The notes beneath the pieces were generated by a model. The model had not been told where the DNA came from, made no database searches, and saw only the letters and a list, made by a program, of their open reading frames with translations. A stretch of DNA of 60,661 nt from Solicoccozyma terricola (Eukaryota; Basidiomycota; Tremellomycetes; Filobasidiales; Piskurozymaceae), in NCBI GenBank assembly GCA_001600875.1, contig BCLD01000013.1:720166-780826 (forward strand). The letters run 5' to 3'. A program made the translations under genes and the position numbers. Positions 35,390-46,315 of the stretch are shown in pieces; the stretch's first letter is position 1, and each line of letters begins with the position of its first letter.

Positions 35390-35810
35390 AGGCTTTATAA
35401 AGGTATTTGGCCAGGAAAGTCGGAGAGAGTGGCGGACAGCTTGACGGATGAGGTGAATGGAGTTGATAAAGGTAGTGGTGAAAGTGAGAAGATCGAGGAA
35501 TTGAAGGGAAAAGTGGATGGGAAGACGATGGCGCCGGCGATCCGGGGGTGATGATCGTAATGAGCGGACAGGCGGTCTCCGGCCTGATTCAAATCAATAC
35601 CTGGCACCCCCAGAAGGATGGGTGACAGGTGAGTTGTTGTTCTCGCCAACTCAATCCTTTACCTTTGCCATGCAACAACTCCAGGTGACGACCCAGCCAC
35701 CTCAAAGCCAAGAGATCCTTCCTCGCAGTACTTTCCAAACAATCCGGTCAGCTAGTTGACACGGATGGAATCAGTAAAGCGGAAGCGAGTGAAGAAGATT
35801 AAGAATCTTA
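35390..35810 (+). other. Unresolved coding-like segment
   Basis: Three plus-strand frames contain protein-like pieces in succession: KSERVADSLTDEVNGVD and onward to TMAPAIRG, then GVMIVMSGQAVSGLI, and finally KAKRSFLAVLSKQSGQLVDT ending at a TAA near 35807. A GTGAGT donor near 35630 and a CCAG acceptor near 35683 are present. The middle piece resembles the SGQAVxG helix of equilibrative nucleoside transporters, but nothing else of that family is visible. It may be a gene remnant or a small gene with introns that I did not resolve. Confidence 0.2.
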
Positions 35811-35988
35811 AATCGTGAAAAAGGAATACGTTTTGCAAAGATAATCCGTGTTCAAAGAAAACCAGGGATTTTTTTGTTTTTTAAATTCTGTCTGGGTAAA
35901 TACAAAGTAGTCTTATGTTCCATCGCCTTCATCCTTTGAATCAAATTGCCATTCCCAGCCAATACACTCAAAACCACGACAAAACGAA

Positions 35989-37704
35989 TCACACCAATCC
36001 ATCATACAGAGATAAAGCTTGAACGATCGTTGGATCTTGTTTACTACCTTCTCTGAATTCCTCGAATGTTAGAGTTTGATTCTTATCGAGGTCCATGTTC
36101 CTAAAGATCTTGTCGACTCGCTGGTTTTTTTTTGATTAGATGGTGATGAAGAGTGAGCGGCGTTACTATCACCCTAGCTCCAGAGTGAGAAAGGGACAAC
36201 CTCACCTTCTCAGGAGTATCTTCATCTTCAGGAAGTTTCACCATCTGTCCAGTCATCTTGTAGATGGAACGAACAATTTGAAGCATCTCATCGTAAGAGA
36301 TTTCTCCATCATTGTTGATATCGTACAATTGGAATGCCCCTGTTGGGTTTTGGAGAAGAATTGTGAGAATAGGGAGGGGGTAGGCGCGAAAAGGAGAATG
36401 TGATAAACGCGTTAGAGGGGAGGGGGGAACGTAGGAGATTGAGAAGTTTGGCAAAAACCTACATTTCAACTTTTCATCCAACCTCCCTCGAGAGGTAACA
36501 CTAAGAGCGCAAATGAATTCCTGTCATTGTATTTGTAGTTGAATTAGTACACATCGAGTACAGGTCAAATCCCCCCCCCCCCCCCCTCCCCCCCCGGCGC
36601 GGCCCCGGGAGCCTATCCTTTTCAAAGAACAAAATTGTCCACTCACCTTGAACTCGATAGTTCCGGATTTATCTTCGTCGAATACCTGAAAATGGAAAAA
36701 AATTAAATTAAATTGAATAGATGATGAGCATTCCGCTAAACGATTTTTTGGGGGATCATGTATGATATGAGAAGGTATGATAACCGTTGCAGGAGTTGTA
36801 TATATCCAACAACTCTTTGCCAAACCGCCTCGACGAAAGACCGGACGGTCGAGTCGGTACAACGTTCGCGAAGAGAGGAGTATTTAACTTCATTTCCGAA
36901 CGCGAACGACAATGGGTTCCTTGATTCCGCGAAGAAAAGAAGAAATATGTGCTCTTCCGCCTGCACATGCGAAGAGAGTGTTGTTCCACGAAGACAGAAG
37001 ATAAAATATGCTCCGCTGAACTCGCCGAGAGAAGAGCGAGAGACTTCATTCACTCCATTCGTGCAAGACAATAGTCTTCGTTACGCTCAAAGTTCATAGT
37101 ACGTCGTATCCACTTGCGATAACGAAACCATTACCCATTACCCATGACCTAACATTACCCAACATCGCTCGCTCGCTCGCTCTCAGCACTCACATTAAAC
37201 ACATAATCTGCAAATTGACTAGGATCACCAAATGGGAAAAACTGTTTATAAATCTTTATGAAATCTGGTTTATTGAGTTGACCTGTTGGACAATCCTTGA
37301 GGAAACCTTTGTACCATTGTTGGAGTTCCTTTTTGTCGACTGGGTTAAGTGGGAGGGATGTATGTGAAGGTGGGGTGTACAAGGAGTTAGAGTGAAGAGT
37401 GAAGAGTGAAGAGTGAAGAGTGAAGAGTGAAGAGTGAAGAGTGAAGAGCGAAGGAGAAGGCAGGGGTGGATTCATGGAGAAGTGCGATTTGAAACGTAGT
37501 TAAAGACGGGTGATTAAAAAGCGGGTCAGCAATATCCCCTAACCGACGTTATCATAGACCACTCCAGGGAAGAACCAAAACATCCCATTGCAAACCAGGT
37601 CTCCTACCATCCCGGAAACCCGTTCTGATTTGCAACTCACAATACGTATTCTTCTCCAAATCCTGAACTTCCTGAGCGCTCAACTTGGATTGATTCTTCC
37701 CCAT
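35989..37704 (-). CDS. NCS1: Neuronal calcium sensor 1 / frequenin
   Basis: A myristoylated EF-hand calcium sensor that regulates phosphatidylinositol 4-kinase and, in fungi, calcium stress responses. The start gives [19 protein letters not shown], a typical N-myristoylation sequence (G2 with a basic-serine context). Then come [20 protein letters not shown] (the degenerate first EF hand with its CPTG), [34 protein letters not shown] (EF2), [20 protein letters not shown] (EF3), and [14 protein letters not shown] (EF4), ending [10 protein letters not shown]2-EF4 have intact D-x-[DN]-x-[DS]-G loops. Introns are numerous. One of 508 nt (36686-37193) is far longer than its neighbours, and another contains a G-rich (sense) run. 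A (GTGAAGA)-like tandem repeat lies in the intron near 37385-37450. Confidence 0.93.
36571..36595. repeat. C-rich tract in an NCS1 intron (poly-G in sense)
   Basis: Sixteen C, one T, eight C on the plus strand. It is the only intronic tract in the window whose sense strand is G rather than C. Confidence 0.9.
37385..37450. repeat. Tandem heptamer repeat GTGAAGA in an NCS1 intron
   Basis: The unit GTGAAGA is repeated head to tail about eight times on the plus strand (GAGTGAAGAGTGAAGAG...). It lies between exons of NCS1, so it is spliced out; in frame it would encode the repetitive FTLHSSL peptide that appears in a minus-strand open frame. Confidence 0.85.
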
Positions 37705-38280
37705 GATGGTGTGGAAGGTAGGATGGACGGGTTGTCTGGATTGGCAGATGTGTAGAAAGGGACTGTGGGTGGCAGTGGGTGACTGTGGGTGATGGTGATG
37801 GTGAGGATGAGATGGACACGCTGTGTGTCGATGCTGTCCCGGTGGTGGTCGGTGCTCTGTGACGATGCTGGATGGAGGTTGGCGGAGTTGCACGCCAAGC
37901 TCGCTGACGTAATCACGCCCAACGCGGTGCAGGGAGGGAAGGGGAGGGCCAGTCTCCGTGGACAGTGGCGACGTGGGATCGCACAGATCAGATCTCTACA
38001 ACAGTCACCACTCATACCACATCCTCACAACCTCCCGAACACTGTTCTCTCTTCTTTTCTTTTCTTCCTTCGTGGGAATGAATACAAGATGAATAACGGT
38101 CTTTCATATTCCGAGGGGGGTGTAAGGGGAAAGTTGGGAATCGATGTTGACGACGAAGCTCATTGACGTTTGTTGGAGATCATATCAACACTAAAAGGCA
38201 TTGGACACCGGGATGATAAAAAAAAAATGACCCCACCATGAGAAATATAAATACAAGCTCCCAAGCCCCCAAGGGGCCCT

Positions 38281-39500
38281 CTACCACTCCTCATCCTTAC
38301 TAACAACCTCCACACCCTGACCCAATCCCAAATCCCGCTTTCCCATCATCCGTTCTCGATTCCGTTTCCGTTCTTCCTCATCGAGGAGAAGACGGGCAGC
38401 TGCTTGTGCGGCGGAAGCGGTTAGTGATGGTGGGTCGGTGGAAATGGTTGGGAGGAGAGATTCGCCTTTGAATGCGTCGGGTGGAATACGACCTTGTCTA
38501 TTGAGAGTGTGTGTTTCCGGGTGGGATGCGAAAAGAAAAAGGAGAGATGTAAGCGGTAGGAGGAGGATTAGATACAAGCGAAAAAAAAGTATTCTGATAT
38601 GATTATCAGACTTTTGTTTTCAAAAGACTCACTGCTCTGTAACTCCTCCGGCCAAAATGTATATGAAATCACCACTTGCGACAGGATACGGTGTGGATTG
38701 ATAAGCAACTGTTGTGAGAAAAGAGACGGTCCAACGGTGTCAGTGGAATGAACCAGGATCGATACGTGGTCGGTGCTCTGCTATGGCACTCTTGCCTAGT
38801 TCCCATTCCATGCGCAGCGCGCAAGTTGTGTGCAGTCGGGAACAGCGAACAGATTTGCATACACGGATGACATCACATCCCGGAACGTCTGACGATCGAG
38901 GATTTCAGACCAACTCACCAGTAGTGTTACACCGGGAACAAAGTAGTGGTAATCGAGGTTCCAATGCTGATTGTCCTTCTCTAATGTTTCAAAAGTTGGC
39001 CCATTCAGCACCAACATAATATCGAACAAAAAGGGGTGGAGCAAGTAGGGAGAAGACCCAGGATGTCAGCTCGGAAAAGTCATCAAACCCTCCAGAGACA
39101 CGTAACTAACCTCTTGATCAAACATCTCTTTCCTGGAGTTGCATTCAGTTTAAATTTCCTAGCCGTCTGACCTGGTTTCTTCCCATCTTTCACTCTGATG
39201 ATATATGCCCCGTCTGTTCTAGAATTCAGCGAAAAACCGAAAAACAAAAACCGAAAAACAAAAAACCAAAAAAAAAACCCCCCGCAGCAGTCCACGATCA
39301 GCGGATTGTCGTCGGACCGCGACGAGGGACACCAGACATCGCTCTCACCGTCGTTTGGGTAACTTGTCAAGTCCGGAGTCGATGACGAGGATGAATTCAC
39401 CGCATAGACAATAGAAGGAGCGGAGGATTGCTTGGGAGGAAGATGTTTCTGGAGCCTGGTCGGAGGAGGAGGTTGCTGCGCGGGAGACTACTTTGGGCAT
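38281..39500 (-). CDS. STEEP1: STEEP1 (CXorf56) homologue
   Basis: The first exon encodes MPKVVSRAATSSSDQAPETS followed by RSFYCLCGEFILVIDSGLDK and LPKRR. MPKVVSR at the start, the YCLCGE motif and the LDKLPxR block are the signature of the STEEP1/CXorf56 family. Next exons give TDGAYIIRVKDGKKPG, then FKLNATPGKRCLIKREG, LEPRLPLLCSRCNTT (a CxxC that pairs with the CLC motif in a presumed zinc site), and VAYQSTPYPVASGDFIYILA. The last exon is hydrophilic and ends VSKDEEW at 38281. In animals STEEP promotes exit of STING from the ER and is also reported with spliceosomal proteins. A fungus is not expected to have STING, so the conserved role is probably different. The start is supported by near-identity of the first seven residues to the animal protein. 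Confidence 0.85.
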
Positions 39501-39746
39501 TGTGGGGATGGTCGATTGTTGGTTCTGGCTTTGTTGGAAAGAGGGAATAAGGGGATTGACGGATTGACGGATTGACCTGACCGTCTCTGTGGTGACGGAA
39601 GCGGACATCCACGCCCTTGCACGGACATAGTCGACCTTCTCCAGGGTAGATCGGAGTTGGCCGATGAGCAGCCACAAGATGCGCTATCGACATCCCTTCT
39701 CGCTCCCTCCAGTCTTCCCCAGCAACATCGACAATCAATACACACC

Positions 39747-42700
39747 ATGGCTGCCCATCCTACTCTCCCTTCGGAGAAACATGGTTCTGCTATTCCTCTA
39801 CCGACATCCACGCCCTCTAATTCCCCACTTCGGTCCACGCGCACTCGCAACATCGTCCTATTCACTACTGGCTTCTTTCTCCTTGTCAACTCCACCCGTA
39901 GTCTTTTCGCGTCGGTGGGGTGCGAAAATGGTGTGGGAAGGGAAGTAGGAGGGGTTGGAGATGGGAGGATGTTGGAGAACGGATTGGATGGGTATTGGAC
40001 GGGGTTGAAGGCGAAAGGTGTGGAGGGTGTGAAGGGATTGGGCATGGTGATGAAGAATGTCGGACCAACCCCGGATGAGAATGATGAGGATGAACGCAAG
40101 ATTTCCAAACATCACAAGAAGGGTAAGCACCTCAAAAATCATCATGACGATCATTCCAAGCACGATCACCATGATAAACACGGTAAACACGGTAAACATG
40201 GACATCATAAACACGGCAAACACGGGCATCGTCGACCACAACCACCTTTCAAACATATCTCAGCGCAACAAGCCGAAGAAATCTTCTTGAAAGTTCCTAG
40301 TAATGATAGTGTGGCTGCGTGAGTTGCAGTGCGACGTTATAACTACAGGGATGCAGCGTGAACTGATACGGTTTCCTCACGGTGGTTTTCTATGTACCTT
40401 CTTCGATCATTGACAATGTGGCTGCTATCACCCTCAGCGCCTCGAAGAGATACACCAGCTAGTAAGTCTACGTCCTCATCCCCTGCACTCCTTATTTCAC
40501 TCCTTAATCTTCTCTCTACCCCCACCCCATCATAGCGCCCACATGGCTGGGACAGGTAACGACCACCTATCCGCACTCTACCTCAAGTCGGAATACGAAC
40601 AACTACTCGGTCTGCAAGTCTCGGGTCCACTGGAGAATATCTTCGATGCCGGTAGTGAGGAGAGCCAGAGTGCGACTAGGGGATTGATTGGAACTGACGA
40701 GGCGAGGGTTTGGATTGATACGGTGAGTGGGAGTGGGCAATGCACACCAACCAGGTCAGTGTTTGATAAATAATATCCTCTCATAGTATTACCCAATCAT
40801 GAACAAACCAGTCGGACGAAAGGTAGAGATCCTAGCGGAAGGGCCATCACCACGAACGGTCGAGTGGTCCGCTACGTTGCGAGAGGATATTGTCGCTGGT
40901 GATCCTACCTCGATCTACCGCGACGAGGTCCCCGTCTTCCACGGTCTTTCCGTCAGTGGAGACGTTACCGGGAAGATCGTATATGCGGGATACGGGCGGA
41001 AGCGCGACTTTGAAGCACTGGAAGCGGCCGGGGTAGATGTGAAAGGCTCTGTCGTGCTCGTCAAGTATGGTGGTGTTTTCCGAGGGTTGAAGATCAAGGC
41101 AGCGCAGGAGGCCGGTGCGATTGGGTGTTTGATTTTCACGGATCCTGGAGATGATGGTGAGATTACGGTCAAAAATGGGTATGCGATGTATCCGGATGGA
41201 CCTGCTAGGCAAGAAAGTTCTGTTCAAAGAGGGAGCGTGCAGTTCATCTCAAGTGTGAGTGGCGTTCGAGATGTTGCGCGAGACATACATGGGGAGGTCG
41301 AACATGCTGAAGCTAAGCACGAAATCTTCAATAGTACCCTGGTGATCCAGGTACTCCAGGTACTCCTGCATACCCCAATGCGACGCGATCTGAATCTGGT
41401 AACATGCCTTCCATCCCATCGCTGCCGATCTCATACCTGGATGCTCTTCCCCTCCTCAAGACCCTCATAGGACAGGGTAAGCCAGCTGGTGAGCTGTCAC
41501 CCGATTGGATTGGAGGACTCGAGGGCGAACCGCATGGTCTTGACTCGTATTGGACTGGACCGGGGACCAAGGATGTACACTTTGTCAATGAAGTCGACAC
41601 AAAGGTCACCCCGATTTGGAACACTATGGCAGTCATTCCCGGACATATCAAGGATGAAGTGGTCGTGATTGGGAATCACAGAGATGGTGAGCCGGTGGTG
41701 GGAGACTAGATCTTTCAAACCTCGCTAATCAATCACGACGCTACATAGCCTGGGTCCTCGGTGGTGCCGATCCTTCCTCTGGAACCGCTACCACTTACGA
41801 GATCATGCGTGGATTCTCCAAGCTGATGAAGAAGGGTTGGAAGCCACTCAGGACGATCTTGGTGGCGAGCTGGGATGCTGAAGAGGTATGTGTCTGTGGG
41901 CCACTCACCGAGCGTCTTCCTCGCGTTTACATTTAATGTACCCTCTTACCGCCACAAGTATGGTCTCATCGGGTCCACCGAATGGTGTGAAGACTTTGGA
42001 GATTGGTTGCAGCAGCATGGTGGGTGGAGGTGGACATGTGTACCCACATCAAACACGTGGTTTGACATGTCACAACATCATCTCACAGCCGTCAGCTACC
42101 TCAACCTAGACGTTTCAGTCGCCGGAACCAACTTCCACGGTTCCGCTTCCCCATCTCTAGCTCTCCTCCTGAAATCCGCGGCGGAGCAAATCGAGCATCC
42201 AACCGATGCCGCTCGTTCCTTGTGGTCCATGAAAGACGGCGGTGATTGGAAGGAGTTCAACGTTCTTCAGGATGAAGTTGATTTTGAGGAGCTGTTCGCG
42301 AGTGGAACAGGTATTGGAGCACTTGGATCTGGATCGGACTATACGGCGTTTTTGCAGAGGTACGGAGTGGCTAGTACAGATATGGGATACGGGGGTGGTC
42401 CAAGGGATCCACCATACCATTACCACAGGTACGTTGTATCATAATCTAACTTGTTGGCAACCGCTTGCTCGGGAAGTAACGCTGAAAGGCCATTGATTCC
42501 CCTGCAGCGTCTACGACTCTTACACTTGGCAGAAGACTTACGCTGATCCTGGTTTCCACAAACATGTTAGTCCCGTCGTTTCTTTTAAAACTCACCCTTG
42601 ACACAATCTCATCATTATTATCGCGCAGGCGGCTGCTGCTCAAATGCTTGGTCTTATGAGTAAGTCGACGACTTTCGGGAGGCGTTGATCTGATTCCTTA

Positions 42701-43606
42701 ACTCTTTTTTTTTTTCAACATCTACTGCAGCCCTGAGAGTCGCAGATGGTCTCGTTCTCCCTCTTAATATCACTCAATACACTCTTGACCTCTCCGGTTA
42801 TCTCTCAAAGTTCGTTCTACCGGATCTTCATCTCGATGTGCTCAGTAATTAAACTCATCCCCCCCCCCCCCNCCNCCCCCTTCTCCAACCTCTTCCCAAA
42901 CAGAGTCCAACATATCGCAGACTTGGACGGATCTGCATCTTCTCTCAATTTCACCGCCTTGTCGAATTCGATCAACAATGTCCAGTTAGCAGCACAACAA
43001 CTCGATGTCAAGACTCATGCCGCTTTGAAGAAATTGAAGGAACTCGTTCCGAAGAGATGGCAGGATGGACATTCCAGGAAAAAGATGAGCTTGAGAAGAG
43101 TTTGGAGACACCTTAGAGCGTTGGTGTTTGGAGGCAAGAGTCATGAAGGTCGTAAGATGAAGGAGATCAAGAAAGTGTTGAAAGAGATCAAGGAGATTAA
43201 TGGGAAACTGTCTGGTTTCGAATCTGGGTATGTGTTCAAGGCTCCCAGTCTCCTGTCTCAAAGAAAAAGACATCAGCTGATGAATGAGGTGGTGTTTGAC
43301 TGGGTGGACTACGACCACAGATTCTTGTCAGAACAAGGGATCAAGGATCGTGAATGGTACAAACACAAGGGAACTGCTCCCGGAAAATGGTTGGGATATG
43401 GAGCTACTACAGTATGTGTTATGGAGGGTTTTTTTATATCTATTAGGTGGTTCTAATAACAGCAGCTGATCTTACGTGCGACGAAACACTAGTTCCCTGC
43501 TTTGACGGAAGCGTTGACGATCGACAAGTCCCCCGAGTTGGCGCAAAAGGAGGCGGATGAGTTGGCTGTGATGATCGATGGGATGGCGAGGAGGTTGAGA
43601 GGATGA
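39747..43606 (+). CDS. Glutamate carboxypeptidase II-like M28B metallopeptidase with His-rich stem
   Basis: A type II membrane protein of the GCPII/transferrin receptor/Vps70 family. The start MAAHPTLPSEKHG is preferred over an upstream ATG because of its strong context (ACACCATGGC). A signal anchor (IVLFTTGFFLLVNST) follows, then a stem containing many HK, HD and HG pairs, for example KHDHHDKHGKHGKHGHHKHG. The protease-associated domain has VKGSVVLVKYGGVFRGLKIK. Zinc-ligand pieces are VIGNHRD/AWVLGGADPSSG, then ILVASWDAEE/YGLIGSTEW, AVSYLNLDVSV, and DPPYHYH/SVYDSY. All five ligand positions of M28 appear present. The C-terminal dimerisation-like domain has DYDHRFLSEQGIKDREWYKH and ends MARRLRG. 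An intron contains a poly-C run with two N bases. Confidence 0.88.
42859..42880. repeat. Poly-C tract with two ambiguous bases
   Basis: C-run with N at 42872 and 42875, in the last third of an intron of the M28 peptidase gene, upstream of the acceptor CCCAAACAG. Confidence 0.95.
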
Positions 43607-43703
43607 GAGGATGAGAGGATGGGTGGGTGAGAGGTGTTGCTTGCTTGCCTCTGTGTTCGTTGCATCTATAAATAAGTAAAACACCTAATTCCAGCTAGCA
43701 GAC

Positions 43704-43711
43704 TATAAATA
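43704..43711 (+). promoter_or_regulatory. TATA box candidate for TVP38
   Basis: TATAAATA in an AT-rich context about 150 bp upstream of the TVP38 start at 43860 and downstream of the M28 peptidase stop. Confidence 0.4.
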
Positions 43712-43859
43712 GTATAATTTCAATTTCATAAGGCGCGCAATTCAAATTGAGATTCCCCGACGATCTTTGCTGCACAGGGTGGGGCTGTGTTTGGCCACTT
43801 CAATCTCGTCATCGTCACCAGCATCATCACCATCTACTTCCCCCCATATCACCATCACC

Positions 43860-45752
43860 ATGAGCAGGTCGTACCCCATGCAACGCATCCCGTCAGACGA
43901 CGAGCTAGATCAAGTTCATCCTCCAAACTCACACCAGCAGCATCATCAGATATCAGGTGTCCCATACGCTTCAACAACGACAAATATGCCCACTGCCACC
44001 CCAACAGGTCATGAAAATAACCAATACGGTGGCTCCGGCGGTGAAACATTCGCAGCCGGCGAACATGATAGATATGGGCAATACACCGTTCCACCACCTT
44101 CGGGATTGGGACAAGGACAATATGTTGAAACTGGCTACAATTCGTCAATCGAACCATCTCAACCTCCATACAAAGCACAATCGTATGCTCCTCCTAAATC
44201 CACCCATCCTGTCTATACTACACACCAAGAGACTGGTTCTCGATTCAACGAACAAGATGACCCTGCGAACAAGGACCTTGAAGAACTAGGAGTTACTCCG
44301 AAGCTCGTCGATTGGAATGCAATGAAAAGGAAGAATTTCTGGTTTAGGAAGAAGATGTATATATGGTACATCATCATCATCATCGTCATGTGAGCGCTAT
44401 TCCAGTCTCCTCTAGCGTCATATTATCCCCAGCTTCTAACCCTGCTTTCCGCTTCAGCATCGTTGTGGCTCTGATGACATTCTTTCACAAACAAATCATT
44501 GATTGGTTGACACCAGCTGGGAAATGGTTATATGATCGATCTTGGGGATGGATCATCGCTGTGGTTATCATCTTTGCGTTGAGTACGCCGCCTTTGTTCG
44601 GTAACGAGGTGAGTTGTTTAGGGTAGTTGGAGGAGCAGCATTTGGATTTCTCATTTTGGTGCCGCTGTGGTATTTTGGGACCGCATCCGCAGATTGTCCT
44701 TATCCTCGTCGGTCTCATATGGGGTCTTTGGAAAGGATTCGGTATCGCTATATTAGGAACAGTCCTTGGAGAGGTTTTCAATTTCTTGTGAGGAGTCGGT
44801 TCCCTTTTGACTTTTGGTGTTTGGGTGGGTTTTACCGAGGGATGAATAACTGATTGGGAAGGGGGAAACTTGCACCAGTTTGTTCAAATACTCTTGTCGT
44901 GGAAGAGCGGAGAAGGAGACGCATAAGAATTTCAGATATGCTTGGTGAGTGGCGCGGCAATGTTGTTTGTCATTGTGTGAAGCGCCAATCTGACAGCCTG
45001 GCGTCGTTTCGGAACAGTCTTGCTCGCGTATTGAGGGATGGTGGTTTCCTCATGTGCTTCGTATCAAGGTTAAGTCTGTTGCCTACGTGAGTTGTTGCTG
45101 CTTTTCACGGTTATCAGGGAGAACATCAAGCTTATAAGAGGCGGTGTAACTTGTGGACGAATAGGCATTTTACGACGGTATGTGATGGAACATGGTTATG
45201 TTTCGATAATTAGGATGTCTGGCTAATGGAGTGTGAAACGCGTTCTTTCAGATCGTCTTTGCCGTATGTGGTCTCAACTTCTTCTTGTTCTTCGCTGCGC
45301 TACTAGCCAGCTCGCCGAAGCAGGTGAGTGGAGATCTGTGGTCACATGTACAGCATGTCATTGATTTCAAGTGATGTCGAATAGCTGGTCAATGTATACG
45401 TTGGAGGTGAGTTAGGACCACAGTCCCAGGTCCTCTGCATCAAACCAGAGGCTGAAAAGATCATCTCCATTCCATCCCAGTCGTTCTCGCCAAAAATAAC
45501 GCTGGTACGAGTTCAACCAATTCTCGGATTATATCCGACTCTGTATTCGCAGCCACGGCAGTCATCACCATTGCGGCTTGTTTTTGGATCTGGAGACGTA
45601 TGGAGAAGGTCAGAGAGCAGGTCTGGGAGGAACATAAGTGAGTTTGCCGCGTTGTATGACAGCGGTGTGATTTGGAACTCAATGGAAACTCTCACTTCTG
45701 TAGAGCTTGGTTGGCATCCAAGGGACGGCAAGACACTTGGACACAACAGTAA
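43860..45752 (+). CDS. TVP38: TVP38/TMEM64-family Golgi membrane protein
   Basis: A VTT-domain (SNARE-associated/DedA-like) protein of the Golgi. The long hydrophilic N-terminus (MSRSYPMQRIPSDDELDQVH onward, rich in Q, P, H, Y) precedes RKKMYIWYIIIIIV, the first helix. Then come the conserved blocks IFALSTPPLFGNE, LVGLIWGLWKGFGIAILGTV, GEVFNFFLFKYSCRGRAEKE, GGFLMCFVSRLSLLPTHFTT and FAALLASSPKQLVNVYVG, a last helix VITIAACFWIWRR, and a hydrophilic tail ending TQQ. THFTT is carried on a 13-nt microexon (45165-45177). The stop is the TAA at 45750. This copy is the likely functional orthologue because all family blocks are present. It is followed at 564 bp by a paralogue in the same orientation. 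Confidence 0.87.
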
Positions 45753-46315
45753 GGCGGTTGTGATATTGGAGGAACCACGTCAGCAGGTCTGTGCTACTCC
45801 AGGCGACCACACGCGACATTGTGTTGTTAACACGTCGAAGGAAAGAACGTTCCGATTCCCGTCCGGGATCTGCTTGTAACCAGCTGTTGTGATGATATGC
45901 TCTTGCTTGTGTTCACTGCGGCTCTATGTATGGGCAAGTATCAGAGGTCGAGGCGCTCCATGACGGCCCATGAGCCTCAGGTCAAGCCCCGAGTCTGAGC
46001 ACCTAAGGCTTACCACCGCCACCGCCAGGAACACCGACTTTGGATCCAAATTGTAGAAACATTCAGCTTTGTGTCATTGTCCATGCGTGCAGAGCGAACT
46101 GAAACGGTGGCTGATTCCAAGAGATATTGAACATGACACAATGTTGGTCTGTTTGATACCCCTTGACATTCCTTTGAGGTTATACTGGAGAAGTGTTTTT
46201 CTCCTCCTGCAGGAACACCCATAACATTTGCTAGAAAACCTGGCCGGGTGGACATGGCAAAGTGCTCCAGACTCAACACATCAGCCATCCGTTCATATCC
46301 CGGCTCATCAACAGG

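Larger units (their letters stand above)
34428..35988. other. Gene-poor intergenic region of 1.5 kb
   Basis: No complete gene is supported. The first half (to about 35200) has only short unrelated frames. A palindromic element lies at 35203-35244. The stretch 35390-35810 has coding-like pieces that I could not connect into one protein (see the separate entry). Confidence 0.5.

Noticed and set aside
37155..37475. FTLHSSL peptide repeat as a possible repeat protein
   Set aside because: It comes from the GTGAAGA tandem repeat in an NCS1 intron and would be spliced out.
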